NCBI RefSeq assembly: GCF_003419895.1
Contig: NZ_QPMM01000001.1
Coordinates: 310,001-374,000, forward strand
Length of the DNA: 64,000 bases
Direction of reading: 5' to 3'
Source of the DNA: Chitinophaga silvatica
GTDB lineage: Bacteria > Bacteroidota > Bacteroidia > Chitinophagales > Chitinophagaceae
Shown here: positions 15,241-24,803 of the stretch, piece by piece
How positions within the stretch are numbered: the stretch's first letter is position 1
Layout of the letters: each line of letters begins with the position of its first letter
Program-made: the position numbers and the translations under genes
Notes under the pieces: model-generated
Seen by the model: the letters and a program-made list of their open reading frames with translations, nothing else
Told to the model about the DNA's origin: nothing
Database searches by the model: none

Positions 15241-17886
15241 ATGAATGTAGTTAGGCTGGAACAGCACTACCGGTACTTACAGCATCTGGAAGCCGCTATC
15301 AATGCCTGTGCCTTTTCTGTTTCTATCGACGCATTAGGTATTGTTACTGCTGTAAATCTGCAGGTAACTACCTTATTGCATCAGTCGCCCGACCTCCTGA
15401 TCGGCCGACCGCTTACCAGTATCCTCCCCCCCGAATCTCTCGTCCAATGGTACGATTGGTATTCGAAGGTGCTGGACGGTGCTTCCGTTAGCGGCGAAAT
15501 AGGATTCAAATTGCCAGATAACTCCCCCCTCTGGCTCGAAGCCGGTTGCAGCCCTGTTTGTACCAACGACGGCCAGGTAGAAGGTTGTATTATCATCGGT
15601 ATGGATATCACTTCCAAGAAATTGGCTGCTATTAAACGCGAACAAAACGAAATCTATTATAGCCAGGTACTCGAACACCTGCCCCTGGGCCTCCAACAAT
15701 TCGGTACCAACGGCGAAAATATCGATATGAACAGCCGGCAACGTGAAATTTGGGGCGATGCCCATCCATTTTTCATAAATCCCGACTATAAATGGCTGCA
15801 AGACCCTTTCTACCGCCTGAACGGACTCGCAGCCATCTTTGAAGAAGCCAGAGATACCGGTAAAACAATCAAAAAAGAAATATTACTGCGTTACCGGGAG
15901 AAAAGAATCAGAAATATTACCCGACTTTATCCCGTGTATTTTGAAGCCACTGTTTTCCCGCTGACTGATAAAGCCAGAAACATGGCCAATTTATTTCTTA
16001 TCCTCGATGATATTACCGAAAAGAAACTCTCTGAACTCAGCCTCCAGAAAAGTGAACGCCTCCTCGATAATATTATTGAAAACCTCCCGATAGGATATAT
16101 CCAATTCGATAACTTCGGTTTTATAAGAAGAATCAATCAAACACAAAGAGTCTTCTTTAACTCCCCTAATCCCGCCATGCGACAGCCCTTCAATGTTATG
16201 AATGATGAACTGTCCATCGCTTTCGAATTGGATAAACTCTTTGCCCAGGCTCTCGATCAGAATAAAACCTTCAGAATAGAAAAGCGGATCGACTTCTCCC
16301 AGGATAGCAACTGGACCACCGTCGATCGTGAAGTATACCTGGATCTTACAGTGTTTCCCGTTGTTGAACCTGTAGATAAGGAAATGATAGTAGTGGCTCT
16401 GGTTAATGATATAACCGAAAAAAGAGCTCAGGAAGAAGAGAACAAGAAAAACCAGGTATTCCTGCAGCAAACCGGCAGCATCGGCAAGATCGGTGGCTGG
16501 GAACTGGATACGGATACCAGGTTTATGAGATGGACAGATCAATCTTACTTTATTCACGGTTGCCTGCCCCAGGAGGAAATCAGCTTACATAAAGCCCTCT
16601 CATTCTATTCTGCCGAGGCCAGAGAAAATCTGCAACAACTGCTGAAAAACTGTAGTGACACCGGCCGCCCTTTCGATGTGTATCTCAGCGTAGTGGCAAA
16701 CGGACAGCAAAAAAGAGTGAGATATATCGGCCAGCCTGGCTATGAAGATGGCAGACTGGTAAGAATATACGGAGTAGTGCAGGACGTAACCGAGCAACTG
16801 GAGATCAAGGATGCGCTGACACGGAATACAGAACTGATGCGCCTCTTCTTCGATACGATAGATATGGGCTACGCAGCTATGGAAAAGAACGGAAACCTGA
16901 ACTTCCTCAATAGAAAGGCAGAGAAAATGATAGGGCACTCTGTGGCTATCGGCAGCAATATCTTTGAAGAATTTCCCCGTTTATCCGGTACCGTATTTTA
17001 TCCGCGCCTGCAGGAATGTATCGAACAACAAACTTCACAATCCTTTGGTATCTACTTCTCCGGTGCCGATAAATGGTACGACTTCCTGCTAACACCCATG
17101 CAGGATGGAGGAATCTCCGTTTTTATGCGGGATATAACTGATAGCCGTAAACTACAGAAGGAACTGAGAAAAGCAAATGAACAATTATCCAATCTGAATA
17201 AAAATCTTGTTAACCAGAATAAGCAACTGGAAGATTTTGCCCATATTACATCCCATAACTTAAGAGCGCCAATTGCAAATCTGAAAGCTTTAATGGTCAT
17301 GCATAACGAAGCATCTTCCCAACATGAGAGAGAGCTTTATCTGAGCATGCTTCACGAAGTAATTAAGAAAATCGATGAAACACTAAATGACCTGGTAGAA
17401 GTAGTGCAGATACGGAAGGATGTAAATGTTGAAAAGGAAAAACTGCTGTTTGCAGAACGTTTGCAAAAGGTAATGGATATATTATTGGTAGATATAGAAA
17501 CCAGTAACATCAAAATTACGTATAACTTTGAGGCAGCACCTTTTATAGAATATCCTAAAGTATATTTAGATAGTATTCTTCAGAACTTTATTACTAATGC
17601 TATTAGATATCGTTCTCCGGATCGGGATCCAGCCTTGCATTTAGAGACAACAAAAGTAAATGAAAGTATTATTTTAACGGTTCAGGACAATGGGATAGGG
17701 ATAGATATGGAGCGATTTGGAAATAAACTATTTGGATTCCGTAAAACTTTCCACAAGAATAAGGATGCAAAAGGAATAGGTTTATTTATTACCAAAACTC
17801 AGGTGGAAGCCATGGGAGGCAACATTAAAGCAGAAAGCCATCCGGGAGAAGGAACAAAATTTATTATTACTTTTAGAACTGAATAA
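15241..17886 (+). CDS. Multi-PAS sensor histidine kinase
   Basis: 881 residues with no membrane helix, so probably cytosolic. About five successive PAS-type domains fill residues ~15-635 (PAC-like ends such as 'GCIIIGMDITSKKLAA', 'LILDDITEKKLSE', 'ALVNDITEKRAQE', 'GVVQDVTEQLEI', 'VFMRDITDSRKL'). A coiled stretch, a HisKA domain with His672 in 'DFAHITSHNLRAPIAN', and a C-terminal HATPase domain with N box 'NFITNAIRY' and G boxes 'DNGIGI', 'GIGLFI' follow. The ligand is unknown. The first two thirds are visibly richer in G+C than the kinase end. A single-domain response regulator follows 9 nt after the stop. Confidence 0.9.
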   Translation: MNVVRLEQHYRYLQHLEAAINACAFSVSIDALGIVTAVNLQVTTLLHQSPDLLIGRPLTSILPPESLVQWYDWYSKVLDGASVSGEIGFKLPDNSPLWLEAGCSPVCTNDGQVEGCIIIGMDITSKKLAAIKREQNEIYYSQVLEHLPLGLQQFGTNGENIDMNSRQREIWGDAHPFFINPDYKWLQDPFYRLNGLAAIFEEARDTGKTIKKEILLRYREKRIRNITRLYPVYFEATVFPLTDKARNMANLFLILDDITEKKLSELSLQKSERLLDNIIENLPIGYIQFDNFGFIRRINQTQRVFFNSPNPAMRQPFNVMNDELSIAFELDKLFAQALDQNKTFRIEKRIDFSQDSNWTTVDREVYLDLTVFPVVEPVDKEMIVVALVNDITEKRAQEEENKKNQVFLQQTGSIGKIGGWELDTDTRFMRWTDQSYFIHGCLPQEEISLHKALSFYSAEARENLQQLLKNCSDTGRPFDVYLSVVANGQQKRVRYIGQPGYEDGRLVRIYGVVQDVTEQLEIKDALTRNTELMRLFFDTIDMGYAAMEKNGNLNFLNRKAEKMIGHSVAIGSNIFEEFPRLSGTVFYPRLQECIEQQTSQSFGIYFSGADKWYDFLLTPMQDGGISVFMRDITDSRKLQKELRKANEQLSNLNKNLVNQNKQLEDFAHITSHNLRAPIANLKALMVMHNEASSQHERELYLSMLHEVIKKIDETLNDLVEVVQIRKDVNVEKEKLLFAERLQKVMDILLVDIETSNIKITYNFEAAPFIEYPKVYLDSILQNFITNAIRYRSPDRDPALHLETTKVNESIILTVQDNGIGIDMERFGNKLFGFRKTFHKNKDAKGIGLFITKTQVEAMGGNIKAESHPGEGTKFIITFRTE

Positions 17887-17895
17887 ACCCCCTTT

Positions 17896-18285
17896 ATGAA
17901 GTTGCTCAACATGATTTTTATTGTAGATGATGACCCGATTCACCAGCAGATTGCTAAAATCATGATCGAACGTCAGGCTATCAGTACAGGTATCAGAGTA
18001 TTTTCTGATGCCCAGGAGGTGTTAGACTATCTCCGGGATAAATCCGGAGATAGTGAGGCTTTGCCTGATCTCATATTACTCGATCTAAATATGCCAGTGA
18101 TGGATGGTTGGGAGTTTCTGGAAGAATATGCCTTGTTCTGTCAGCAGTTGCCTAAGCAAATAAAAATCTTTGTACTAACATCCTCTATCGATGAAAAAGA
18201 TAGGGAAAGAGTTGCAGGCTATAGTTTTGTTACCGGTTATCTAACTAAACCATTGTCGAAAGAAATCATTTCCCACTTATCTTAA
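17896..18285 (+). CDS. Single-domain response regulator
   Basis: 129 residues comprising only a receiver domain: acidic pocket DDD at residues 11-13, phospho-acceptor Asp63 in 'LILLDLNMPVMDGW', Thr/Ser in 'VLTSS', and Lys in 'YLTKPLS'. With no output domain it likely passes the signal to other proteins or acts by protein contact. It is encoded 9 nt after the PAS kinase, its probable partner. Its 3' end overlaps the convergent rpe gene by 20 nt. Confidence 0.9.
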   Translation: MKLLNMIFIVDDDPIHQQIAKIMIERQAISTGIRVFSDAQEVLDYLRDKSGDSEALPDLILLDLNMPVMDGWEFLEEYALFCQQLPKQIKIFVLTSSIDEKDRERVAGYSFVTGYLTKPLSKEIISHLS

Positions 18286-18937
18286 GCAAGTGTATGGTTG
18301 CCTCCGGATCAGGAGAGGCGAATATTGCACTGCCAGATACTAAAACATTAGCACCTGTCTTAATCAATTGTGCCGCATTAGAGAGTTCTACTCCTCCGTC
18401 AACCTGTATTAATGCCGTTGATCCGGTATCTGCAATCAACTGTTTTACCTGTCGGATCTTGTTATAGGTTTGCTCTATAAATGTTTGCCCTCCAAAACCA
18501 GGGTTAACACTCATTACCAATACTATATCAATGTCCTGTATAATGTTTTCAAGCATTACAACCGGAGTATGTGGATTTAAAGCAACTCCGGCACGCATTC
18601 CGAGGTTTTTGATCTGCTGTATATTTCTATGTAAATGCACGCAGGCTTCTACATGCACGGTCAGGCTATCTGCCCCCGCTTTTTTAAAGGCCTCTGCATA
18701 TTTTTCAGGTTCTTCTATCATCAGGTGTACATCCAGCGGCTTTTTCGCCAGCTTCTTAATCTGCGATATCACCGGCAGCCCATAGCTGATATTAGGCACA
18801 AAACGCCCATCCATCACATCTAAATGGAACCAATCCGCTTCGCTGCGGTTTACCATTTCAACGTCTTTACCCAGCTCCAGAAAATTGGCCGCCAGTAAAG
18901 AGGGTGCTACTAAAACAGGATTTTTTTCCAAATGCAC
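18266..18937 (-). CDS. rpe: Ribulose-phosphate 3-epimerase
   Basis: 223 residues. It interconverts ribulose-5-phosphate and xylulose-5-phosphate in the pentose phosphate pathway (TIM barrel). Family motifs: 'APSLLAANFLELGKDV', 'WFHLDVMDGRFVPNISYG' (metal-binding His and Asp), 'HLMIEEPEKY', 'MSVNPGFGGQTFI' and 'QVDGGV'. It is the last gene of a - strand run behind thrABC and a TPR lipoprotein (22 nt gap). The last codons overlap the convergent response regulator, and no separate terminator is visible. Confidence 0.95.
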   Translation of the reverse strand: MHLEKNPVLVAPSLLAANFLELGKDVEMVNRSEADWFHLDVMDGRFVPNISYGLPVISQIKKLAKKPLDVHLMIEEPEKYAEAFKKAGADSLTVHVEACVHLHRNIQQIKNLGMRAGVALNPHTPVVMLENIIQDIDIVLVMSVNPGFGGQTFIEQTYNKIRQVKQLIADTGSTALIQVDGGVELSNAAQLIKTGANVLVSGSAIFASPDPEATIHLLKISGK

Positions 18938-18959
18938 TGAGTTTTTGTGTATTGTAAAT

Positions 18960-19967
18960 TTAAGAATTTAGTTTTTTTAAGGCTGCCAGGGCTTCTTTAA
19001 AATCTTTTTTAAATGAAGCGGCTTTAGAATAGTCTTCTATTGCCAGTTCTTTTTTGCCTAGCTCTTCCTGGCATACAGCCCGGTAATAATAAGCCCAGGC
19101 ATCGGTAGGAGCCGATTTAGCCGACAGATTAAAATAGGTATATGCTGTTTTATAGTCTTTCTTATTCAGATAAATTTTACCCAATGCCATATATGCCCCG
19201 GTAAATCCAGGATCTGCTACTACACATTGTTTATAAGCCTGAATCGCCCCATTCGTATTATCTAATTCTTCCTGATATCTTCCTACCTCATACAGCGGAT
19301 GGGCATTGGTAGTATCCAGCCTCCAGGCCAGCATATAGTAATTTAATGCCATTGGGGCTTTGCGGCTTCTAAGCAGATCGGCCAGTTCCATTACGGCTTC
19401 AAATTCAGGCGCCTGACCTGCGGCATGAATAGCCGAAGTAAGATGCTTGATGGCTGTAACTGTATCCTGTCTGTCTTCTGCTATACGGGCTTTCAGATAA
19501 AAGGCTTTATCTCTGCCTTCCGCACTTTGAGCCAGAATATTAGCCAAACTGTCTGCCGATTCGTATTGCTTATTCTCGATCCAGGCGGTAGCTAACCTGT
19601 ATTCCAGGTACGTATAACCAGGTGAGTTGGTAAGGGCATGCTGAAAATTGACAGCTGCCTTTTTAAAATCATTAATGACCAAAGCCGCTTCCCCGGCTCC
19701 CGCCCAGTAATCCGTAGTGGTGGGAGAAAGACTGGCAGCCTTTTCAAAATCGATCAACGATAACTTTGGATCTGTATTGAATAATAGGAGGGCACGACGA
19801 TAATAAAGTTCAGGCTTCTCAGGGAATTGTTGGATAGAGTCGGTAACCGGGCGTACAATATCACTATACAAAGCAGAATCCACTGATTCTACTACCGGTT
19901 GCCGGGTGCCGGCATTGTTACATGCCGCTGCACCCATCAATAAGATAAGGACTGGTAAATATTTCAT
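18960..19967 (-). CDS. TPR-repeat lipoprotein
   Basis: 335 residues. The lipoprotein signal 'VLILLMGAAACNNAG' places a lipidated Cys near residue 16. The rest is tetratricopeptide repeats (e.g. 'PELYYRRALLLFNTDPKLSL', 'AYYYRAVCQEELGKKELAIE'), so it is a periplasm-facing scaffold with unknown partners. It is sandwiched between thrC (24 nt) and rpe (22 nt), which suggests co-transcription without an obvious functional link to threonine synthesis. Confidence 0.82.
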   Translation of the reverse strand: MKYLPVLILLMGAAACNNAGTRQPVVESVDSALYSDIVRPVTDSIQQFPEKPELYYRRALLLFNTDPKLSLIDFEKAASLSPTTTDYWAGAGEAALVINDFKKAAVNFQHALTNSPGYTYLEYRLATAWIENKQYESADSLANILAQSAEGRDKAFYLKARIAEDRQDTVTAIKHLTSAIHAAGQAPEFEAVMELADLLRSRKAPMALNYYMLAWRLDTTNAHPLYEVGRYQEELDNTNGAIQAYKQCVVADPGFTGAYMALGKIYLNKKDYKTAYTYFNLSAKSAPTDAWAYYYRAVCQEELGKKELAIEDYSKAASFKKDFKEALAALKKLNS

Positions 19968-19991
19968 ACTGGCTTCAAAACTACATAATCC

Positions 19992-21287
19992 TTATCGCAT
20001 TAACCAGTTTTTGAATGTTATATAATCAGTCGATAGCAGTGTTGATTGTTTCTCTTTATGGTAAAGCGACATTACTTTAGCCGGTGTATAAATTTCCTCC
20101 CTGATAGAACGGGGAGCTGTATCTTCAAATTTCACAGGATGGGCTGTTTCCAGGAACACGCCAGTAAGCTCGGGAGAGTATTGTAAATACTTTTGTAATC
20201 CGAGGAATCCTACCGCCCCATGTGGATCGAGCATATAGTGGTTTTCCTTCCAAACCTGCTCCATCGTTCTGCTGGTTTCTTTATCTGTAAAACTATATGA
20301 ACTTAGCTTTTGCTGTAAGGAAGGCAGACTATTGTTAAATAACTCAAGGATTCTGACGAAATTGCTTGGATCAGCTACGTCCATTGCATTGGATAGTGTA
20401 GGTACAGCCTTGTGAGGGGTATACTCTCCATTTTGCATAAACCGGGGGATAGTATCATTTACATTTGTTGAGGCAACAAAATGCGATACTGGCAATCCCA
20501 TAGCTGCAGCCATCATACCTGCACATATGTTTCCAAAATTGCCGCTTGGAACAGAGAATACCAGGTTGGGATGTGCGGCCTTCATTTGCTTATAAGCAAG
20601 GAAGTAATAGAACATTTGAGGGAGCCAACGCGCAACATTAATACTATTAGCACTTGTAAGTGGCCTGTGTTGCTGTAACTCCTGATCCAGAAACGCTGTT
20701 TTTACCAGCTTTTGGCAATCATCAAAAGTACCCTGGATTTCCAGTGCATGGATATTCTTTCCAAGGGTGGTAAGTTGTTTTTCCTGTAATACACTTACCT
20801 TTTTAGAAGGATATAATATTACAACTTCTACTCCGGGTACATTATAGAAACCGCTGGCAACAGCACCTCCGGTATCCCCACTGGTGGCAACCAATACAGT
20901 TACAGGGTCTTTACTGTTTCTTCTGAAATACCCCAGACAACCAGCCATAAATCTGGCACCCACATCTTTAAATGCAAGGGTAGGGCCATGAAATAGTTCC
21001 AAAGCATAAGTATGACCCGTTACTTTTTGGATAGGAAACTGAAAGCTAAGCGTATCAGCCACTATTTTTCGCAAGGCTTCCTCAGGAATTTCAGATCCGA
21101 TAAACGGGCTAATTACTTTATACCCGATTTCATGATCTGAATAATCGTGAAGGTTTTCTATGAAGGAAGGATCCAGCGTAGGAATCTGTTCCGGAAAATA
21201 TAAACCTTTGTCTGGTGCCAATCCCTGAACTACTGCTGTTTCAAAATTTACCTGATGTGCTTTATTATTTAAACTGAAGTATTTCAT
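19992..21287 (-). CDS. thrC: Threonine synthase
   Basis: 431 residues. This PLP enzyme turns O-phosphohomoserine into threonine. The PLP lysine is Lys107 in 'GPTLAFKDVGARFMAG'; the substrate and phosphate loops 'ATSGDTGGAVASGF' and 'SVPSGNFGN' are present. The N-terminus ('YFSLNNKAHQVNFETAV') and length fit the long form. It is the third gene of thrABC, 19 nt after thrB, and is presumably controlled by the Thr/Ile leader at 24804-24914. Confidence 0.96.
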   Translation of the reverse strand: MKYFSLNNKAHQVNFETAVVQGLAPDKGLYFPEQIPTLDPSFIENLHDYSDHEIGYKVISPFIGSEIPEEALRKIVADTLSFQFPIQKVTGHTYALELFHGPTLAFKDVGARFMAGCLGYFRRNSKDPVTVLVATSGDTGGAVASGFYNVPGVEVVILYPSKKVSVLQEKQLTTLGKNIHALEIQGTFDDCQKLVKTAFLDQELQQHRPLTSANSINVARWLPQMFYYFLAYKQMKAAHPNLVFSVPSGNFGNICAGMMAAAMGLPVSHFVASTNVNDTIPRFMQNGEYTPHKAVPTLSNAMDVADPSNFVRILELFNNSLPSLQQKLSSYSFTDKETSRTMEQVWKENHYMLDPHGAVGFLGLQKYLQYSPELTGVFLETAHPVKFEDTAPRSIREEIYTPAKVMSLYHKEKQSTLLSTDYITFKNWLMR

Positions 21288-21306
21288 GTAACGTTCTTTT
21301 TAGAAT

Positions 21307-22233
21307 TTATCCTATCACTTTCACACCTTCGGTATTGATCTGTGATACATATATTTTATAGTCCACTCCTAATGGGGCATACACATCATTCATAGTGGCA
21401 GCTACTTTTCTTGCATTTTCTTCTCCCTGGCTCAACATAAAAACTGATGGGCCGGAACCTGAAATACCTCCGCCTAAAGCGCCTGCTTCTTTGCATTTCA
21501 ACTTTAATTCATGAAAGGCAGGGATAAGAATAGAACGTATAGGCTCTACTATTACATCTTCGAGGGAGCGGGATATCAGGTCATAATTTTCCTGATACAA
21601 ACCGGCTACCAGAGCAGCAACATTTCCCCATTGCTTGATGGCATCGGTCATTAAAATTTTTTGCTTTAAAATTTCCCTTGCATCAGAAGTCTTTACTTCT
21701 ATCTGTGGGTGAATAACTGTTACCCAAAGATCTTTAGGTGTATGAATAGTAGTTATATCTAATGGTCTGTAACTTCTAACTAAAGTAAATCCACCTAAGA
21801 TAGCCGGGGCAACATTGTCGGCATGTGCCGCGCCGCTGGCAAGCCTTTCACCTTCCATGGCAAACCTTACCAGTTGTTTTCTGGTAAAAGGTTCTCCCAG
21901 CAGCTGATTTACAGCTACAACTGCACCGGCACTGCTGGCGGCACTGGAACCAATACCACTGCCGGGATGAATGTTCTTAAATATCTCTACATCGAATCCA
22001 ACTTTTGTGGCTTCATATTTCTGTAATAATGCCTGAATGGCAACACCGGCAACATTTTTAGCCGGGTCCAGCGGCAGGTCGGCACCATGAATGGCACTAA
22101 TACGGATTCCCGGAGTATCTGAGCGCTTAACGATCATCTCATCGCCAGGTGCATTTAATGCCAACCCAATTACATCAAATCCACATGCCACATTAGCAAC
22201 TGTTCCGGGGGCAAATACTTTTATACTATCCAT
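21307..22233 (-). CDS. thrB: Homoserine kinase
   Basis: 308 residues of the GHMP kinase family. It phosphorylates homoserine to O-phosphohomoserine. The ATP-binding motif 'HPGSGIGSSAASSAGAVVA' and the C-terminal 'GALGGGISGSGPSVFML' are clear. It is located 41 nt after thrA and 19 nt before thrC, so the full aspartate-semialdehyde-to-threonine branch is encoded in order. Confidence 0.96.
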   Translation of the reverse strand: MDSIKVFAPGTVANVACGFDVIGLALNAPGDEMIVKRSDTPGIRISAIHGADLPLDPAKNVAGVAIQALLQKYEATKVGFDVEIFKNIHPGSGIGSSAASSAGAVVAVNQLLGEPFTRKQLVRFAMEGERLASGAAHADNVAPAILGGFTLVRSYRPLDITTIHTPKDLWVTVIHPQIEVKTSDAREILKQKILMTDAIKQWGNVAALVAGLYQENYDLISRSLEDVIVEPIRSILIPAFHELKLKCKEAGALGGGISGSGPSVFMLSQGEENARKVAATMNDVYAPLGVDYKIYVSQINTEGVKVIG

Positions 22234-22274
22234 ATACTCATTGATTAGGTCTGTTTGAAGAATTGGTTTAATTA

Positions 22275-24716
22275 TTATCTGGCACTGCGAATAATATCTG
22301 CAAAGATTCCTGAAGCTGTTACATCTGCTCCGGCCCCTGCTCCTTTCACAATTAATGGTTGATCTTTGTACCTGGTAGTAGTATATAATACGATATTGTC
22401 TTTCCCTTCGAGTTGATAAAAAGGATGGGAAGGCGCAATGCTTTGCAGGCCAACAGATGCTTTACCATTTTCATATCTGGCAACAAACTTTAAGCGTTTG
22501 CCTTCTTTATCTGCAGCAATTCTCAGATCCTGGAAATGATTTGAAAAAGTATCGAGAGTATCATAGAAATCGGCGACGGAAGGAGCATCCAGGCATTCGG
22601 CCGGGAGGAAAGAATGATTGGTAATTTCATCCATTTCAATGGCGGCACCACTCTCACGGGCAAGGATCAATATTTTGCGCATTACGTCCTTACCACTTAA
22701 ATCAATTCTCGGATCTGGTTCGGTGTATCCTTCATCCTGTGCAGCCTTAACTACTTCCTTAAAGCTGGCACCATTTACGAAATGATTGAATACAAAATTC
22801 AGACTACCGGATAATACAGCTTCAATACTGTGAACCTTGTCTCCGCTTCTTACCAGGTCGTTGAGGGTGTTGATTACTGGTAATCCGGCTCCCACATTGG
22901 TTTCGAACAGGAAGGATGCATTGTATTTTCTGGCCAGGTCTTTCAACTTTTTATAGTAGGAATAGTCGGAAGAACACGCTATTTTATTGCAGGTAACAAC
23001 AGAAATACCGTGTTGCAGGAACTCGTGATAAGTGGCTGCAACTTCTTCGCTGGCGGTATTATCAACAAATACGCTATTTCGTAAGTTGAGAGATTTTATT
23101 TCAGTTACAAACTCACTGGTACTCATTCTGCTTCCTGTAGCCAATTGCTGACGCCATTCAGATAATGAAATGCCGGTAGGATTAAATACACAATGCTTAC
23201 TGTTTGCGAGCGCAATAACTCTTATTTGTAAACCAAGTTCCTGTTGCAGGTATTGCTGTTGTTGTTCTAATTGCTCGAGTAGTTTACCACCTACATTTCC
23301 GACACCTGCAATGAAGAGGTTTACCTGTTTCAGAGGAGCTTCAAAGAAAGTTTCATGCATCAGGTTCAATGCTTTTCTGAGATCGGCTTTATTGATTACG
23401 GCGGAGATATTCTTTTCGGTAGAACCCTGGGCAATTGCGCGTACATTCACACCATTTCTGCCAAGAGTGCCAAACAAGCGGCCGCTGGTACCATGATGAT
23501 TTTTCATGTTGTCGCCAACCACTGCAACAATGCACAGATCCTTTTCCACAATAAGGGGAGCTATTCTTCTTTCCAGTATTTCCTGTGCAAACTCACTATC
23601 TACTGCGGATTTGGCTTTCAGCATTTCAGCTTCATGGATTCCTACAGTAATTGAGTGTTCGGAGGAGCTTTGGGTGATTAAAATAACGTTGATGCGCTCG
23701 TGTAATAATGCTTCAAACAAACGTTTGGAGAATCCGGGGATACCCACCATTCCGCTTCCTTCCAGGGTTAGGAGTGCGATATTCTGAATGCCGGAAATAC
23801 CGGTTACAGGGTAGCTTTTATCAGTGTTATCCTGAATTAAGGTACCATGATCTTCCGGTGCGAAAGTATTTTTAATCCAGATAGGAATACGTTTGTTCAT
23901 CACCGGCTGAATGGTAGGAGGATAGATCACCTTTGCACCGAAATGGGAAAGTTCCATTGCTTCTACATAAGAGATATGAGAAATAGGGATAGCTTGTGAA
24001 ACAATCCTTGGATCGGCGGTCATCATTCCGCTGACGTCTGTCCATATATCCAATACAGAAGCATTAACAGCGGCTGCAATGATGGCGGCAGTATAATCAG
24101 AACCTCCGCGGCCTAATGTAGTAGTTTCACCGTCGGCGGAAGCGGCAACGAATCCGGGCAATACTACATAATCGGCTGCTTGTTGAGCAAAGTATTGCGC
24201 GATATTATGATTGGTAGTGGGAAAGTTTACTGCTGCATGTCCGAAGTTGGAGTCGGTAACAATGAGTTCTCTGCTGTCTTTACAGGTAGCATTGAATCCG
24301 AGTACTTTCAGTTTTTCGGCTACAATTACGCAGGAGAGAAGTTCGCCATAACTCATGATTTTATCCAGTGATCTGGTACTGAGTTCGGCTACCTGATAGA
24401 TGCCATCACAAAGCGTTTCGAGGGCATTTAGTTTCTTTTTAAGTTGGCTGATCTGGCTGCTTTGAGCGGTAATCGGGAAGAGTTGGCGGATAGTATCGAG
24501 GTGCCGGTTTTCTATTTCCTGGAGTATCTCTTTATAAGACTCCTGGCCTTTTTCAGCTTGTTGTCCGCAACGTATAAGCATATCGGTTACCCCACCCAGA
24601 GCTGAAACAACGATAGCATATCTGCCGGCAGGCTTATGTTTTTGTAGGATTAAACAAACTTGTTCTATTGCTTTGGCGCTTCCGACGGAAGTTCCTCCGA
24701 ATTTTAATACTTGCAT
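22275..24716 (-). CDS. thrA: Bifunctional aspartokinase / homoserine dehydrogenase
   Basis: 813 residues. An N-terminal aspartokinase (KFGGTSV at residues 5-11; 'LGRGGSDYTAAIIAAAV') is followed by an ACT region (~310-460; 'GMVGIPGFSKRLFEALLHE') for allosteric control. The C-terminal homoserine dehydrogenase has its NAD(P) site at 'FIAGVGNVGGKLLEQL' and catalytic 'EAVLSGSLNFVFNH', and ends in 'GAGAGADVTASGIFADII'. It catalyses the first and third steps of the threonine pathway. A Thr/Ile-rich leader ORF with hairpins lies just upstream on the same strand, indicating attenuation. A separate monofunctional aspartokinase is at 42344-43612. Confidence 0.97.
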   Translation of the reverse strand: MQVLKFGGTSVGSAKAIEQVCLILQKHKPAGRYAIVVSALGGVTDMLIRCGQQAEKGQESYKEILQEIENRHLDTIRQLFPITAQSSQISQLKKKLNALETLCDGIYQVAELSTRSLDKIMSYGELLSCVIVAEKLKVLGFNATCKDSRELIVTDSNFGHAAVNFPTTNHNIAQYFAQQAADYVVLPGFVAASADGETTTLGRGGSDYTAAIIAAAVNASVLDIWTDVSGMMTADPRIVSQAIPISHISYVEAMELSHFGAKVIYPPTIQPVMNKRIPIWIKNTFAPEDHGTLIQDNTDKSYPVTGISGIQNIALLTLEGSGMVGIPGFSKRLFEALLHERINVILITQSSSEHSITVGIHEAEMLKAKSAVDSEFAQEILERRIAPLIVEKDLCIVAVVGDNMKNHHGTSGRLFGTLGRNGVNVRAIAQGSTEKNISAVINKADLRKALNLMHETFFEAPLKQVNLFIAGVGNVGGKLLEQLEQQQQYLQQELGLQIRVIALANSKHCVFNPTGISLSEWRQQLATGSRMSTSEFVTEIKSLNLRNSVFVDNTASEEVAATYHEFLQHGISVVTCNKIACSSDYSYYKKLKDLARKYNASFLFETNVGAGLPVINTLNDLVRSGDKVHSIEAVLSGSLNFVFNHFVNGASFKEVVKAAQDEGYTEPDPRIDLSGKDVMRKILILARESGAAIEMDEITNHSFLPAECLDAPSVADFYDTLDTFSNHFQDLRIAADKEGKRLKFVARYENGKASVGLQSIAPSHPFYQLEGKDNIVLYTTTRYKDQPLIVKGAGAGADVTASGIFADIIRSAR

Positions 24717-24744
24717 ATGGAAATTTTATACGTAGAAAGTAGTT

Positions 24745-24761
24745 CCGGGAACCTCTCCCGG
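24745..24761 (-). promoter_or_regulatory. Candidate attenuator hairpin upstream of thrA
   Basis: On the - strand CCGGGA-GAGGT-TCCCGG forms a 6-bp GC stem, followed by AACTACTTTCT, only weakly U-rich. It lies between the leader-peptide stop (24804) and the thrA ATG (24716). Two further hairpins lie before it: CCACA/TGTGG, and CCCC/GGGG overlapping the leader stop. The arrangement resembles amino-acid attenuators, but alternative pairing has not been computed. Confidence 0.55.
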
Positions 24762-24803
24762 TTTGGTATACCACATTTGTGGTCGCTGGCTTATATGTGA
24801 AAA

